DNA of 58,351 nt. Source: Candidatus Collierbacteria bacterium. GTDB taxonomy: Bacteria > Patescibacteriota > Microgenomatia > UBA1400 > MFAQ01. How positions within the stretch are numbered: position 1 is the first letter of the stretch; each line of letters starts with the position of its first letter. Positions 47,348 through 54,504 of this stretch are shown here, piece after piece. The translations under genes and the position numbers were made by a program. The notes below the pieces were generated by a model. The model made no database searches, was not told where the DNA came from, and was given only the letters and a program-made list of their open reading frames with translations. Where the stretch lies: positions 1-58,351 of the forward strand of contig DQFC01000019.1 of assembly GCA_003531665.1 (NCBI GenBank), in the 5' to 3' direction.

Positions 47348-48134
47348 AATAATCGGATATAAAAAGATATTTGGTTTTGTCATGCCGGATTGGGTGAACG
47401 AAGAGACGGTGAAGAATCTGGTTATTGGCTTATTATCGATGGCTGTGATGTTAATGGTTTTAATTTTTGTAGTTTGGCCAAATTTGGAGGTAGTAAAGTC
47501 GAGAGAAGCTGATTTGAAATCAAGTAAGGCTTCTTTGGAAGTTCTAAAAATGTCCAAAGCGGGTGTGGATAGATTGGCTACTGATCTGTCCGATACGGAC
47601 CAACAACGTATTTTGTTGGCGATTCCTCAACAATATTCTCCGGACGGAGCAATATACAATCTTCGAAGAATTAGTGCCGAAACGGGAGTTTCAATTGTTT
47701 CTTATACACTACCGTCGGGAGTAATCTTGGATACTATGGATACCCCCATATCAGGACCAGAGACTGATATGGTGAGTTTTGTAGCTTTTCCGGTCAAGCT
47801 TATGGTGGCTGCACCCGTGGAGTCACTGTTAAAATTTGTGGCGATGCTGGAGGCTTCTCTTCCGGTTGGAACCGTGTCCGATTTGAATCTTCAAGAAGTA
47901 TCCAAGCTGTCTAGAACCGCTGGCGACAAAACGGTTCAAATGGCAATGGAAATAAAATATTACGAGGCAACTCTCCGTAGGGTTAATATAAACAAAGTTA
48001 AAGCGTTTACCGAAAATGATCTAAAATTGGCCAATTCTTTAAGAGATTATTCTTTGTTCTCCGTATCTGGGAGTGCGGTTGGAGAAGAGACGGTATCTTC
48101 GACTACGGGTTCCGGAAGTATATTTGGGTTTTGA
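47334..48134 (+). CDS. pilO: Type IV pilus assembly protein PilO
   Basis: 266 residues. One membrane helix (about 28-50), a coiled coil and a C-terminal ferredoxin-like domain (about 125-215), the PilO pattern. The last 50 residues are an extra low-complexity tail rich in Ser, Thr and Gly. The final 88 bases are shared in antisense with the KH-domain gene. No PilP or PilQ gene follows, which fits a cell without an outer membrane. Confidence 0.87.
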   Translation: MPESKIIGYKKIFGFVMPDWVNEETVKNLVIGLLSMAVMLMVLIFVVWPNLEVVKSREADLKSSKASLEVLKMSKAGVDRLATDLSDTDQQRILLAIPQQYSPDGAIYNLRRISAETGVSIVSYTLPSGVILDTMDTPISGPETDMVSFVAFPVKLMVAAPVESLLKFVAMLEASLPVGTVSDLNLQEVSKLSRTAGDKTVQMAMEIKYYEATLRRVNINKVKAFTENDLKLANSLRDYSLFSVSGSAVGEETVSSTTGSGSIFGF

Positions 48135-48385
48135 GATGGTGTCGCTTCGTCTTCGAGGAGATCAACGATGGCTCTGGTGCCTTTTTGGATAGCGGCGATT
48201 CTGACTAGCTGACGGATGGCTTTGATGACCTTACCCTGTTTTCCGATTACACGACCGACATCTTCTGGATCTACTTTGATGAGATATTTGGTGGTGTCTT
48301 TGTCTTCGGTGGCTTCTTGAGTAACGGAAACGCTTTCCGGATGATTGACGATGTTACTAACGATGTATTCGATTAGCTGTTTCAT
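48047..48385 (-). CDS. KH-domain RNA-binding protein (KhpA-like)
   Basis: 112 residues. The KH core occupies about 1-80 with Val-Gly-Arg-Val-Ile-Gly-Lys-Gln-Gly-Lys near 43-52 as the Gly-x-x-Gly loop. KhpA binds structured RNA and often follows rpsP, as here with a three-base gap. Family members are about 75-80 residues; this one has an extra acidic, Pro-rich tail of about 30 residues encoded antisense to the end of pilO. It is the last gene of the recG operon. Confidence 0.85.
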   Translation of the reverse strand: MKQLIEYIVSNIVNHPESVSVTQEATEDKDTTKYLIKVDPEDVGRVIGKQGKVIKAIRQLVRIAAIQKGTRAIVDLLEDEATPSQNPNILPEPVVEDTVSSPTALPDTENKE

Positions 48386-48388
48386 TTT

Positions 48389-48619
48389 TTATTTGATCAG
48401 TTTTCTAATAGTGTCGGTTGGTTGAGCACCTTTGTTTATCCATGATTGATAGCTGTCCTTGTTAACGGACATTTTCTTCTCCGATACGGTTTCGTGTGGG
48501 TTGTAAGAGCCTATAGTGTCCAGAACAGATCCGGAAAGTTTTGACTTGCCTTCGACCACGACGATTCGGTATGAACGTTGGTGTTTTTTGCCTGTAGGTT
48601 GGAGTTTGATTTTCAGCAT
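48389..48619 (-). CDS. rpsP: 30S ribosomal protein S16
   Basis: 76 residues. Met-Leu-Lys-Ile-Lys-Leu-Gln-Pro-Thr-Gly-Lys-Lys and Tyr-Arg-Ile-Val-Val-Val-Glu are the family start, and Ile-Gly-Ser-Tyr-Asn-Pro-His is conserved near 37-43. The usual Gly-Arg is shortened. TATAAT ends exactly six bases before the ATG and overlaps the end of rnc, so rpsP has its own leaderless promoter in addition to operon read-through. Confidence 0.93.
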   Translation of the reverse strand: MLKIKLQPTGKKHQRSYRIVVVEGKSKLSGSVLDTIGSYNPHETVSEKKMSVNKDSYQSWINKGAQPTDTIRKLIK

Positions 48620-48625
48620 AGGCGT

Positions 48626-48631
48626 ATTATA
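48626..48631 (-). promoter_or_regulatory. -10 element of rpsP within the rnc 3' end
   Basis: A consensus TATAAT covers the rnc stop-codon region and ends six bases before the rpsP ATG. Confidence 0.6.
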
Positions 48632-49310
48632 TCAGTTCCAGAGCTTTTTGAGCAGCTTTTTGCTCTGCCTCTTGCTTGTTCCTTCCCGTGCCTGTGGCAA
48701 GCCGTTTACCTTCGATGGATACGGCGATCTCAAAGGTTTTGTTGTGATCCTGACCTGTTTCTCCTATGGTTTGATAAATGGGAGAGCTTTTACCGTCTGA
48801 TTGAACCTTTTCTTGAAGTAAAGATTTTGGATCTTTTAGCTTATTTAGGGCAATAATCCCCTGTGCATTGGGAAGGATATATTTTTCAAAGAAATTTTTT
48901 GCCGCGGACAGTCCGCCGTCTACATATAGGGCACCTATCAGGCTTTCAATGACATCCTCGAGAATAGATAGGTTTTTTCTGCCTCCGGTAGCCTCCTCTC
49001 CCTTGCTCATACGAATGTAGTCGTTGAAATGATTGTTTACGGAAACTTCCGAGAGCGACTCGGTTCTGACGGTGGCCGATCTGGCTGCGGTCAGATAGCC
49101 TTCCATCTTGTTTGGATATTTATCAAACAGATATACCGAGATTAGCATCTCTAGGATGGCATCGCCTAAAAACTCAAGCCGTTCGTAACTTTCGGTAATT
49201 TCCGGCTGGTTTAGGCAGGATCGATGAGTAAGAGCCGTTTGTAATAGGGTGATGTTGTTAAACTGATAGCCGAGATAGTCTTGAAGGGAGTTAAGGTTTG
49301 GGTTGGTCAT
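48627..49310 (-). CDS. rnc: Ribonuclease III
   Basis: 227 residues. The catalytic motif Glu-Arg-Leu-Glu-Phe-Leu-Gly-Asp-Ala-Ile-Leu near 43-53 and Asp/Glu near 115-122 (Glu-Asp-Val-Ile-Glu-Ser) are intact. The C-terminal double-stranded RNA-binding domain (about 155-227) ends with Lys-Gln-Glu-Ala-Glu-Gln-Lys-Ala-Ala. It processes rRNA precursors. It overlaps nusB by 20 bases. Confidence 0.95.
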   Translation of the reverse strand: MTNPNLNSLQDYLGYQFNNITLLQTALTHRSCLNQPEITESYERLEFLGDAILEMLISVYLFDKYPNKMEGYLTAARSATVRTESLSEVSVNNHFNDYIRMSKGEEATGGRKNLSILEDVIESLIGALYVDGGLSAAKNFFEKYILPNAQGIIALNKLKDPKSLLQEKVQSDGKSSPIYQTIGETGQDHNKTFEIAVSIEGKRLATGTGRNKQEAEQKAAQKALELI

Positions 49311-49680
49311 CGGTAGTTTCTTCTCGCCCGGAGTAGCCTATCGCCGCGGCCAGTGCTCCGTTTACGAAGCTTGAGCTGGTTTTACCCCCATACCGTTTGG
49401 CAATTTCAACAGCTTCATCAATAATAACTTTGGTGGGTGTTTGGGTTTTTATCAGTAGCTCGTAGACAGCTTGACGGAGTACCGCCAGATCGACCCGGTT
49501 AATTTGAGAAATGGGCCATTCAGGGGCACATTTTTGAATTATTTCGTCTATTTGAACGAGATGAGAGTTAATTTTGTCGACTCTACTTGGGCGATCCGGT
49601 TGGTCGGTAAAGCTGCCGGCAAATAGAGACTTGAAAACTAAAATTCGCTTTAAATGTCGTGGGTCTAGGGCAGATTTCAC
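49291..49680 (-). CDS. nusB: Transcription antitermination factor NusB
   Basis: 129 residues, all helical. Arg-Val-Asp-Leu-Ala-Val-Leu-Arg near 62, Thr-Pro-Thr-Lys-Val-Ile-Ile-Asp-Glu-Ala-Val-Glu-Ile-Ala-Lys-Arg-Tyr-Gly near 79-96 and Ser-Phe-Val-Asn-Gly-Ala-Leu near 101 are the family marks. It supports rRNA transcription and ribosome assembly. The start is GTG at 49680, six bases after rpmF, and the gene runs into rnc. Confidence 0.92.
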   Translation of the reverse strand: MKSALDPRHLKRILVFKSLFAGSFTDQPDRPSRVDKINSHLVQIDEIIQKCAPEWPISQINRVDLAVLRQAVYELLIKTQTPTKVIIDEAVEIAKRYGGKTSSSFVNGALAAAIGYSGREETTDDQPKP

Positions 49681-49686
49681 GGCGGG

Positions 49687-49839
49687 TTATTTTGATTTAC
49701 AAACTGAGCAGAGAAAATGCCCCCTTTTCAGGTTTCCACATTTTTTGCACACTATAAGCTTTGGTTCAATGAGATGGATTTGTGATCTCCTTTTGCCTTG
49801 TCTGGCAGTGGAAATTTTTCTTTTGGGTGTTGCGGCCAT
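49687..49839 (-). CDS. rpmF: 50S ribosomal protein L32
   Basis: 50 residues: Met-Ala-Ala-Thr-Pro-Lys-Arg-Lys-Ile-Ser-Thr-Ala-Arg-Gln, then Cys-Lys-Lys-Cys near 31-34 and Cys-Ser-Val-Cys near 44-47, the zinc-binding ribbon of L32. It starts nine bases after the recG stop. TAGAAT ends six bases before the ATG and overlaps the end of recG, so there is an internal promoter as for rpsP. Confidence 0.93.
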   Translation of the reverse strand: MAATPKRKISTARQGKRRSQIHLIEPKLIVCKKCGNLKRGHFLCSVCKSK

Positions 49840-49845
49840 ATGTGT

Positions 49846-49851
49846 ATTCTA
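49846..49851 (-). promoter_or_regulatory. -10 element of rpmF within the recG 3' end
   Basis: TAGAAT overlaps the recG stop codon and ends six bases before the rpmF ATG. Confidence 0.55.
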
Positions 49852-51828
49852 CCAAGAAACGAGACCACTCGCAATCTTTTGTGCTTTTTGTCTGTTTTGG
49901 AGGATCAGATTGAGGGCATCCGATTTGGCTTTTAGGAAGAGTTTTTTGGACCAAAAGTATTTTAATCTAGTTTGAAGTGATCCGTGTTGTTTTTCACCGT
50001 AAATTTGTCCGGCTCCGCGGAGCCGGAGATCTTTTTGAGCGAGAACCATTCCATTGTGATATTTTTGTAACAGCTGAAGCCGCTCGGTTTCGATTTCGTC
50101 ATCGTTTGTGGGCACAAGAAAGCAGTATCCCTGTTCTTTTCCCCGGCCGACTCGACCTCGAAGCTGATGGAGTTGTGCCAGGCCAAATCGTTCGGCCGAG
50201 TGGATAACCATAATGTTGGCCGTCGGAATGTCGATGCCTACTTCAATGAGAGAGGTAGAGATCAAAACGCTACCGGGGGTATTTTTGAATTGGAAGAGAA
50301 TTTGTTGTTGAGTTTCTGGTGTCAGCTTGCCGTGAATAGTCCAGATAGGGTATTTTTTTGGAAGAAAACGTCGATACTCGGAAGTCATTTTTTCGACCGA
50401 AGAGACATCATGGATGTGTTCGGAAATGTTGGGACAGACAACAAAAATCTGATTACCTTTCTCCATTTCTGAAATTAACCATTTTGGACTATTTTTATAC
50501 TTGGTGGGTGTAATAACGAAAGTTTTGACCGGTATTCTGAGATTGGGTTTATGATGTATGTTGCTGATTGAAATATCTCCCAAAAGCCCGAGAGCGACAG
50601 TCCTTGGGATAGGAGTGGCGGATAGATTGAAGAGATGGGGAAGTGGACTCCTATTCATTAAAATCTCTCTTTGGGCGACACCAAATTTGTGTTGTTCGTC
50701 GATAGCGACAAACGCTAGTGGCGGATTGAGGTTTGAGGGGAGCTGACTCAATATTGCGTGGGTGCCGATAAATAGAGTGGGTTCGGTCGTCAAAGAAACT
50801 TTGTTGGATGAGGTTACAAGCTTTACCTGTTTAGGGAAAAGGGAGTATTTGAGAAATGTATGGAAATGTTGAGTGGCCAAGATTTCGGTGGGAGCCAAGA
50901 TGGCGCCACTATAACCGGAGGCAAGAGCTTGGTTTGCAGCGAAGAAAAGCGGAGCGGTTTTGCCGGAGCCGGTCTCACCCTGGATTAAGCGGTGAGTGAA
51001 TTCACCACTCTTAAGGTCTTTTTCGAGGTGGTGAATGGTTTTTAGTTGGTCTGAAGTAAGGGTAAATGGAAGAAGGTGTGAAGTTTTAATGTCTATTTTG
51101 GCAATTATTTTTACTGGGAGGGAATGGCCGAGCTTGTCCATTTCTAAACGATTCTGAATATTGATTCGCAGGTGTTCATTGTAGGCAAGCCTTTTGTCCG
51201 CCGACCAACGCTCTTTATTCTCTGTGGGAAAGTGAATCCGGTAAAGGGCCTGTTGAAGTGGAAGGAGTGCGCGTTCGTCCAATGTGATAGCGTCCACCGG
51301 ATCATGAAGGTCTATGTTTTGAAGCAGTTCGTAAATTTTTTTTCGAAGCCATCGGGAGTTGATGCCTTCGGTTTGAGGATAAACCGGGACCAAACCTCTT
51401 GTGTTGAGAGTAAAGGAATCCCCTTCTTCGATCATGGGAGAGATCAGAGTCAGGCCCTTGCCGAAGAAAGATGGCTTGCCGGCAATACTATACGAGGCCC
51501 CGTCCTTGATTAGTCTCTTGATATACGGATTGTTGAACCAAGTAAGGGTAATTTTTCCGGAAGAATCTTGAGCTACCGATTGGGTAATAAGTTTGCCGCT
51601 AGCCGAATAAAAAGTCTTGGGATTGTTGACGGTAGCCAGAAAAGAGCCGGGCGTCTTGTCCCTCAAATCTTTAATCTTAATTTGTTTGGAAAAATCAAGA
51701 TAGTTTCTGGGGAAATGCCTAAGCAGATCTCCAACGGTGTATATTCCTAAACGGTGGAGCTTTTCCTCTAAGGCCGGCCCGACACCTTTGACCGAGGAGA
51801 CAGAGTCACCGGGTGAGTAAATACTCAT
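49849..51828 (-). CDS. recG: ATP-dependent DNA helicase RecG
   Basis: 659 residues. The N-terminal wedge OB domain (about 60-160) is followed by two RecA-like domains: Walker A Gly-Glu-Thr-Gly-Ser-Gly-Lys-Thr near 286, Asp-Glu-Gln-His near 372, and the C-terminal motif with Gly-Arg-Val-Gly-Arg-Gly near 555. The usual Gly-Asp-Val-Gly-Ser-Gly-Lys-Thr reads Gly-Glu-Thr-Gly here. It reverses stalled replication forks. The ATG overlaps the stop of a 31-residue upstream frame (ATGA), so it depends on translation of that peptide. Confidence 0.93.
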   Translation of the reverse strand: MSIYSPGDSVSSVKGVGPALEEKLHRLGIYTVGDLLRHFPRNYLDFSKQIKIKDLRDKTPGSFLATVNNPKTFYSASGKLITQSVAQDSSGKITLTWFNNPYIKRLIKDGASYSIAGKPSFFGKGLTLISPMIEEGDSFTLNTRGLVPVYPQTEGINSRWLRKKIYELLQNIDLHDPVDAITLDERALLPLQQALYRIHFPTENKERWSADKRLAYNEHLRINIQNRLEMDKLGHSLPVKIIAKIDIKTSHLLPFTLTSDQLKTIHHLEKDLKSGEFTHRLIQGETGSGKTAPLFFAANQALASGYSGAILAPTEILATQHFHTFLKYSLFPKQVKLVTSSNKVSLTTEPTLFIGTHAILSQLPSNLNPPLAFVAIDEQHKFGVAQREILMNRSPLPHLFNLSATPIPRTVALGLLGDISISNIHHKPNLRIPVKTFVITPTKYKNSPKWLISEMEKGNQIFVVCPNISEHIHDVSSVEKMTSEYRRFLPKKYPIWTIHGKLTPETQQQILFQFKNTPGSVLISTSLIEVGIDIPTANIMVIHSAERFGLAQLHQLRGRVGRGKEQGYCFLVPTNDDEIETERLQLLQKYHNGMVLAQKDLRLRGAGQIYGEKQHGSLQTRLKYFWSKKLFLKAKSDALNLILQNRQKAQKIASGLVSW

Positions 51829-51920
51829 CTGATAAAAAGAGAGGCAAAGGTGGTGAGAACCAAAACCACTGAGCCCAAGAAAATGATGGCTGTGAAAAGT
51901 TTCCTTCTTCTTTTGGTCAT
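51825..51920 (-). CDS. 31-residue membrane peptide coupled to recG
   Basis: The product starts Met-Thr-Lys-Arg-Arg-Arg-Lys-Leu-Phe and is a single hydrophobic helix (about 8-28) ending Phe-Ile-Arg. Two signs say it is real: TATAAT ends exactly six bases before its ATG, the leaderless pattern of this genome, and its TGA overlaps the recG ATG. The three Arg give a cytoplasmic N-terminus. It may be a leader peptide for recG or a small membrane protein. No family is known to me. Confidence 0.5.
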   Translation of the reverse strand: MTKRRRKLFTAIIFLGSVVLVLTTFASLFIR

Positions 51921-51926
51921 AGCTCG

Positions 51927-51934
51927 ATTATAAT
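51927..51934. promoter_or_regulatory. Shared palindromic -10 (ATTATAAT) of the recG operon and the PBP gene
   Basis: ATTATAAT reads the same on both strands. On the minus strand TATAAT is six bases from the small ATG at 51920; on the plus strand it is 14 bases from the PBP ATG at 51949. Confidence 0.55.
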
Positions 51935-51948
51935 AAAGAAGATACTCT

Positions 51949-54498
51949 ATGTACAGAAGACAAAGAACGAGCAGAGGCGTAAATTTTTTACCTAAAATTA
52001 ATATTGGGAAATTAATTTTTTTTGGATTATTGAGTCTGACCTTGATGGTCGCAGCAGTATTTTTATGGTATGGGAGAGATTTACCTGACCCTACAAAGGT
52101 TCAAAGGAAGTCAGGATTTTCTTCCGAAATATTGGATAGGACAGGAAAGGTAGTATTGTATGACGTTTATACCGATCAGGATCGAAAGTTTACGCCTTTG
52201 TCGGAGGTGCCGGATTATCTTAAGAAAGCTACTATTGCGATCGAAGACAAAGAGTTCTACAAGCATCAGGGCTTTGATCCAATGTCCATGTTTCGAATCG
52301 CCAAAAACTTGGTAATTAATCGAAGATTAATTGGAGGGTCAACACTGACTCAACAATTGGTAAAAATGCTGTTGCTAACTAATGAAAGATCGGTTTCGAG
52401 AAAAGTGAGGGAGTTTATGCTTGCCCTTAGGATTGAAAAAACATTTACCAAGGACGAAATTTTGCAAATGTATTTGAACGAAGCTCCTTACGGAGGGAAT
52501 GCCGTAGGGGTAGCCTCGGCCTCTCAAATTTATTTTGAAAAAGAGCCAAAAGAGTTGACTTTGACCGAAAGCGTCTTGCTTGCAGGGTTACCACAATCTC
52601 CTTCTCGTTACTCGCCTTATAGTGGAAGTAACAAAAAAGCCTATTTACCCAGGGCAAAAGAAGTTTCCAGGAGAATGAGAGAGGATGGAATGATTACCAA
52701 AGAAATGGAGACTCAAGTCAACAGTGAACTAGACAGCATTCAATTTAGAGGTTTGGGGAGCAACAAAATCAAAGCTCCCCATTTTGTGATGTATGTAAAA
52801 CAGTTATTGGAGGAAAAATATGGATCTAGTATTTTGGATACGGGAGGATTAAAGGTAACAACCAGCTTAAATTGGGACATTCAACAAAAAGCCGAAATGG
52901 CTGTAAAAGAAGAGGTCGATAAAGTATCCGAAAGTTTGAACATTAAAAACGGTGCCTCGATAATAATTGACACGAATAATGGAGAAATACTTAGTATGGT
53001 GGGATCGAAGAATTTTTTTGATACTGCTATCGATGGTGAGGTAAATGTGACGACCAGATTGCGTCAGCCCGGTTCATCAATCAAACCGGTTGTCTACGCG
53101 ACTGCCTTTATGAAGAATTTTGGTCCTGCTTCGGTACTGTCCGATGTTGTAACTGAGTTTCCGGGGAAAGACGATAAGACCCCTTACGTCCCCAAAAATT
53201 ATGACGGTAAAGAACACGGTTTGCTCCACTTGAGGGACGCTCTGGCAAGCTCGATTAACGTACCCGCAGTTAAATTGTTGGCTTTGGTGGGAGTAGAAAA
53301 CGTATTGCGTCAAGGTTACAAAATGGGTTTAACCTCTCTTGAGCCGACAAGGGAAACGATGGCTCGTGTGGGCCTTTCTATGGCCTTGGGAGGGGCTGAG
53401 GTGAGACTACTTGATCTGGCCGGCGCATATAGTGCCTTTTCAAATGGTGGTTATAAAATTGATCCCGTAGTCATTTTAAAAATTGAGGATGGTAGTGGGC
53501 GGATGATATTTGAAAATAAAATGGTTAAGCCGGAAAGGGTTTTGGACGAGAAAGTGGCGTTTTTGATCAACTCCGTTTTATCGGATAATAATGCAAGACT
53601 ACTGACCTTCGGTCCAAACTCCTACTTAAATCTTGGTCCTAGGGCGGTGGCGGTAAAAACAGGAACGACGAACGATTTGAGAGACAATTGGACAATTGGA
53701 TGGACGAAAGATTTCATAGTGGGAGTGTGGGTGGGAAATAATAACAATGAAAAGATGAAAAACGTGGCCTCGGGAGTTTCTGGTGCCGCCCCCATTTGGC
53801 GGAGAGAAGTAACGGATATGCTTTCCATTAGATCTGACCAGCCCTTTACTCCCCCGGATGGAGTTTCTGAGATTGAAGTGGATAAGATTTCCGGATATCC
53901 GGCTCATGATGGCTTTGGAAGTTATAAAGAGTGGTTTATAAACGGCAGTGTACCTACAGGACCTGACCCCATTCATACTAAAGTTAAACTTTGCAAAAAT
54001 GATCCGACGAAACTCGCTGACCCAGTATCCGTCTCTCAGGGAAATTATGATGAAAAGGAGTTTGTCGTAATCAAGGAAAATGACCCTTTAACCGATAAGG
54101 GATTGTGGCAGAAGGCAATCAATGAGTGGATAACAAAGCAAAGCAATCCCATCTACGTTGTACCTACGGAAACCTGCGGTGCTACATCTTCGATGGATAT
54201 TCAGATAGTGACTCCGGCGAGTAATGGTCGGGTTGATGGAGACGAAACCACGATTCGTTTTTCAGTTGTTTCCGACAAACCTATCGTTGAAGTAAAAATC
54301 TTTATTGACGGAATAATAGAACGGACAATTACGGATGGAACGTACATACAAAAAATCAAAATGACCACCGGTCAGCATTCATTAAGAATTGCGGCCAGAA
54401 ACAATGAAGGAAAAGAGGAGTCAAAGACTATTGATTTTGCCGTTAACGTGGATTACGTCTCCCCTACTCCGACATCAACACCATCTCCAATACCTTAA
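51949..54498 (+). CDS. Class A penicillin-binding protein (PBP1A-like)
   Basis: 849 residues: a basic N-terminus, one membrane helix (about 22-42), a GT51 glycosyltransferase (Glu-Asp-Lys-Glu-Phe-Tyr-Lys-His near 98 and Gly-Gly-Ser-Thr-Leu-Thr-Gln-Gln near 127) and a transpeptidase with Ser-Ser-Ile-Lys near 375, Ser-Ser-Ile-Asn near 434 and Lys-Thr-Gly-Thr near 569. A C-terminal Ig-like domain (about 745-835) and a Ser/Thr/Pro tail follow. It polymerises and crosslinks peptidoglycan outside the membrane. It is divergent from recG and shares its promoter region. Confidence 0.93.
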   Translation: MYRRQRTSRGVNFLPKINIGKLIFFGLLSLTLMVAAVFLWYGRDLPDPTKVQRKSGFSSEILDRTGKVVLYDVYTDQDRKFTPLSEVPDYLKKATIAIEDKEFYKHQGFDPMSMFRIAKNLVINRRLIGGSTLTQQLVKMLLLTNERSVSRKVREFMLALRIEKTFTKDEILQMYLNEAPYGGNAVGVASASQIYFEKEPKELTLTESVLLAGLPQSPSRYSPYSGSNKKAYLPRAKEVSRRMREDGMITKEMETQVNSELDSIQFRGLGSNKIKAPHFVMYVKQLLEEKYGSSILDTGGLKVTTSLNWDIQQKAEMAVKEEVDKVSESLNIKNGASIIIDTNNGEILSMVGSKNFFDTAIDGEVNVTTRLRQPGSSIKPVVYATAFMKNFGPASVLSDVVTEFPGKDDKTPYVPKNYDGKEHGLLHLRDALASSINVPAVKLLALVGVENVLRQGYKMGLTSLEPTRETMARVGLSMALGGAEVRLLDLAGAYSAFSNGGYKIDPVVILKIEDGSGRMIFENKMVKPERVLDEKVAFLINSVLSDNNARLLTFGPNSYLNLGPRAVAVKTGTTNDLRDNWTIGWTKDFIVGVWVGNNNNEKMKNVASGVSGAAPIWRREVTDMLSIRSDQPFTPPDGVSEIEVDKISGYPAHDGFGSYKEWFINGSVPTGPDPIHTKVKLCKNDPTKLADPVSVSQGNYDEKEFVVIKENDPLTDKGLWQKAINEWITKQSNPIYVVPTETCGATSSMDIQIVTPASNGRVDGDETTIRFSVVSDKPIVEVKIFIDGIIERTITDGTYIQKIKMTTGQHSLRIAARNNEGKEESKTIDFAVNVDYVSPTPTSTPSPIP

Positions 54499-54504
54499 AT
54501 ATGA

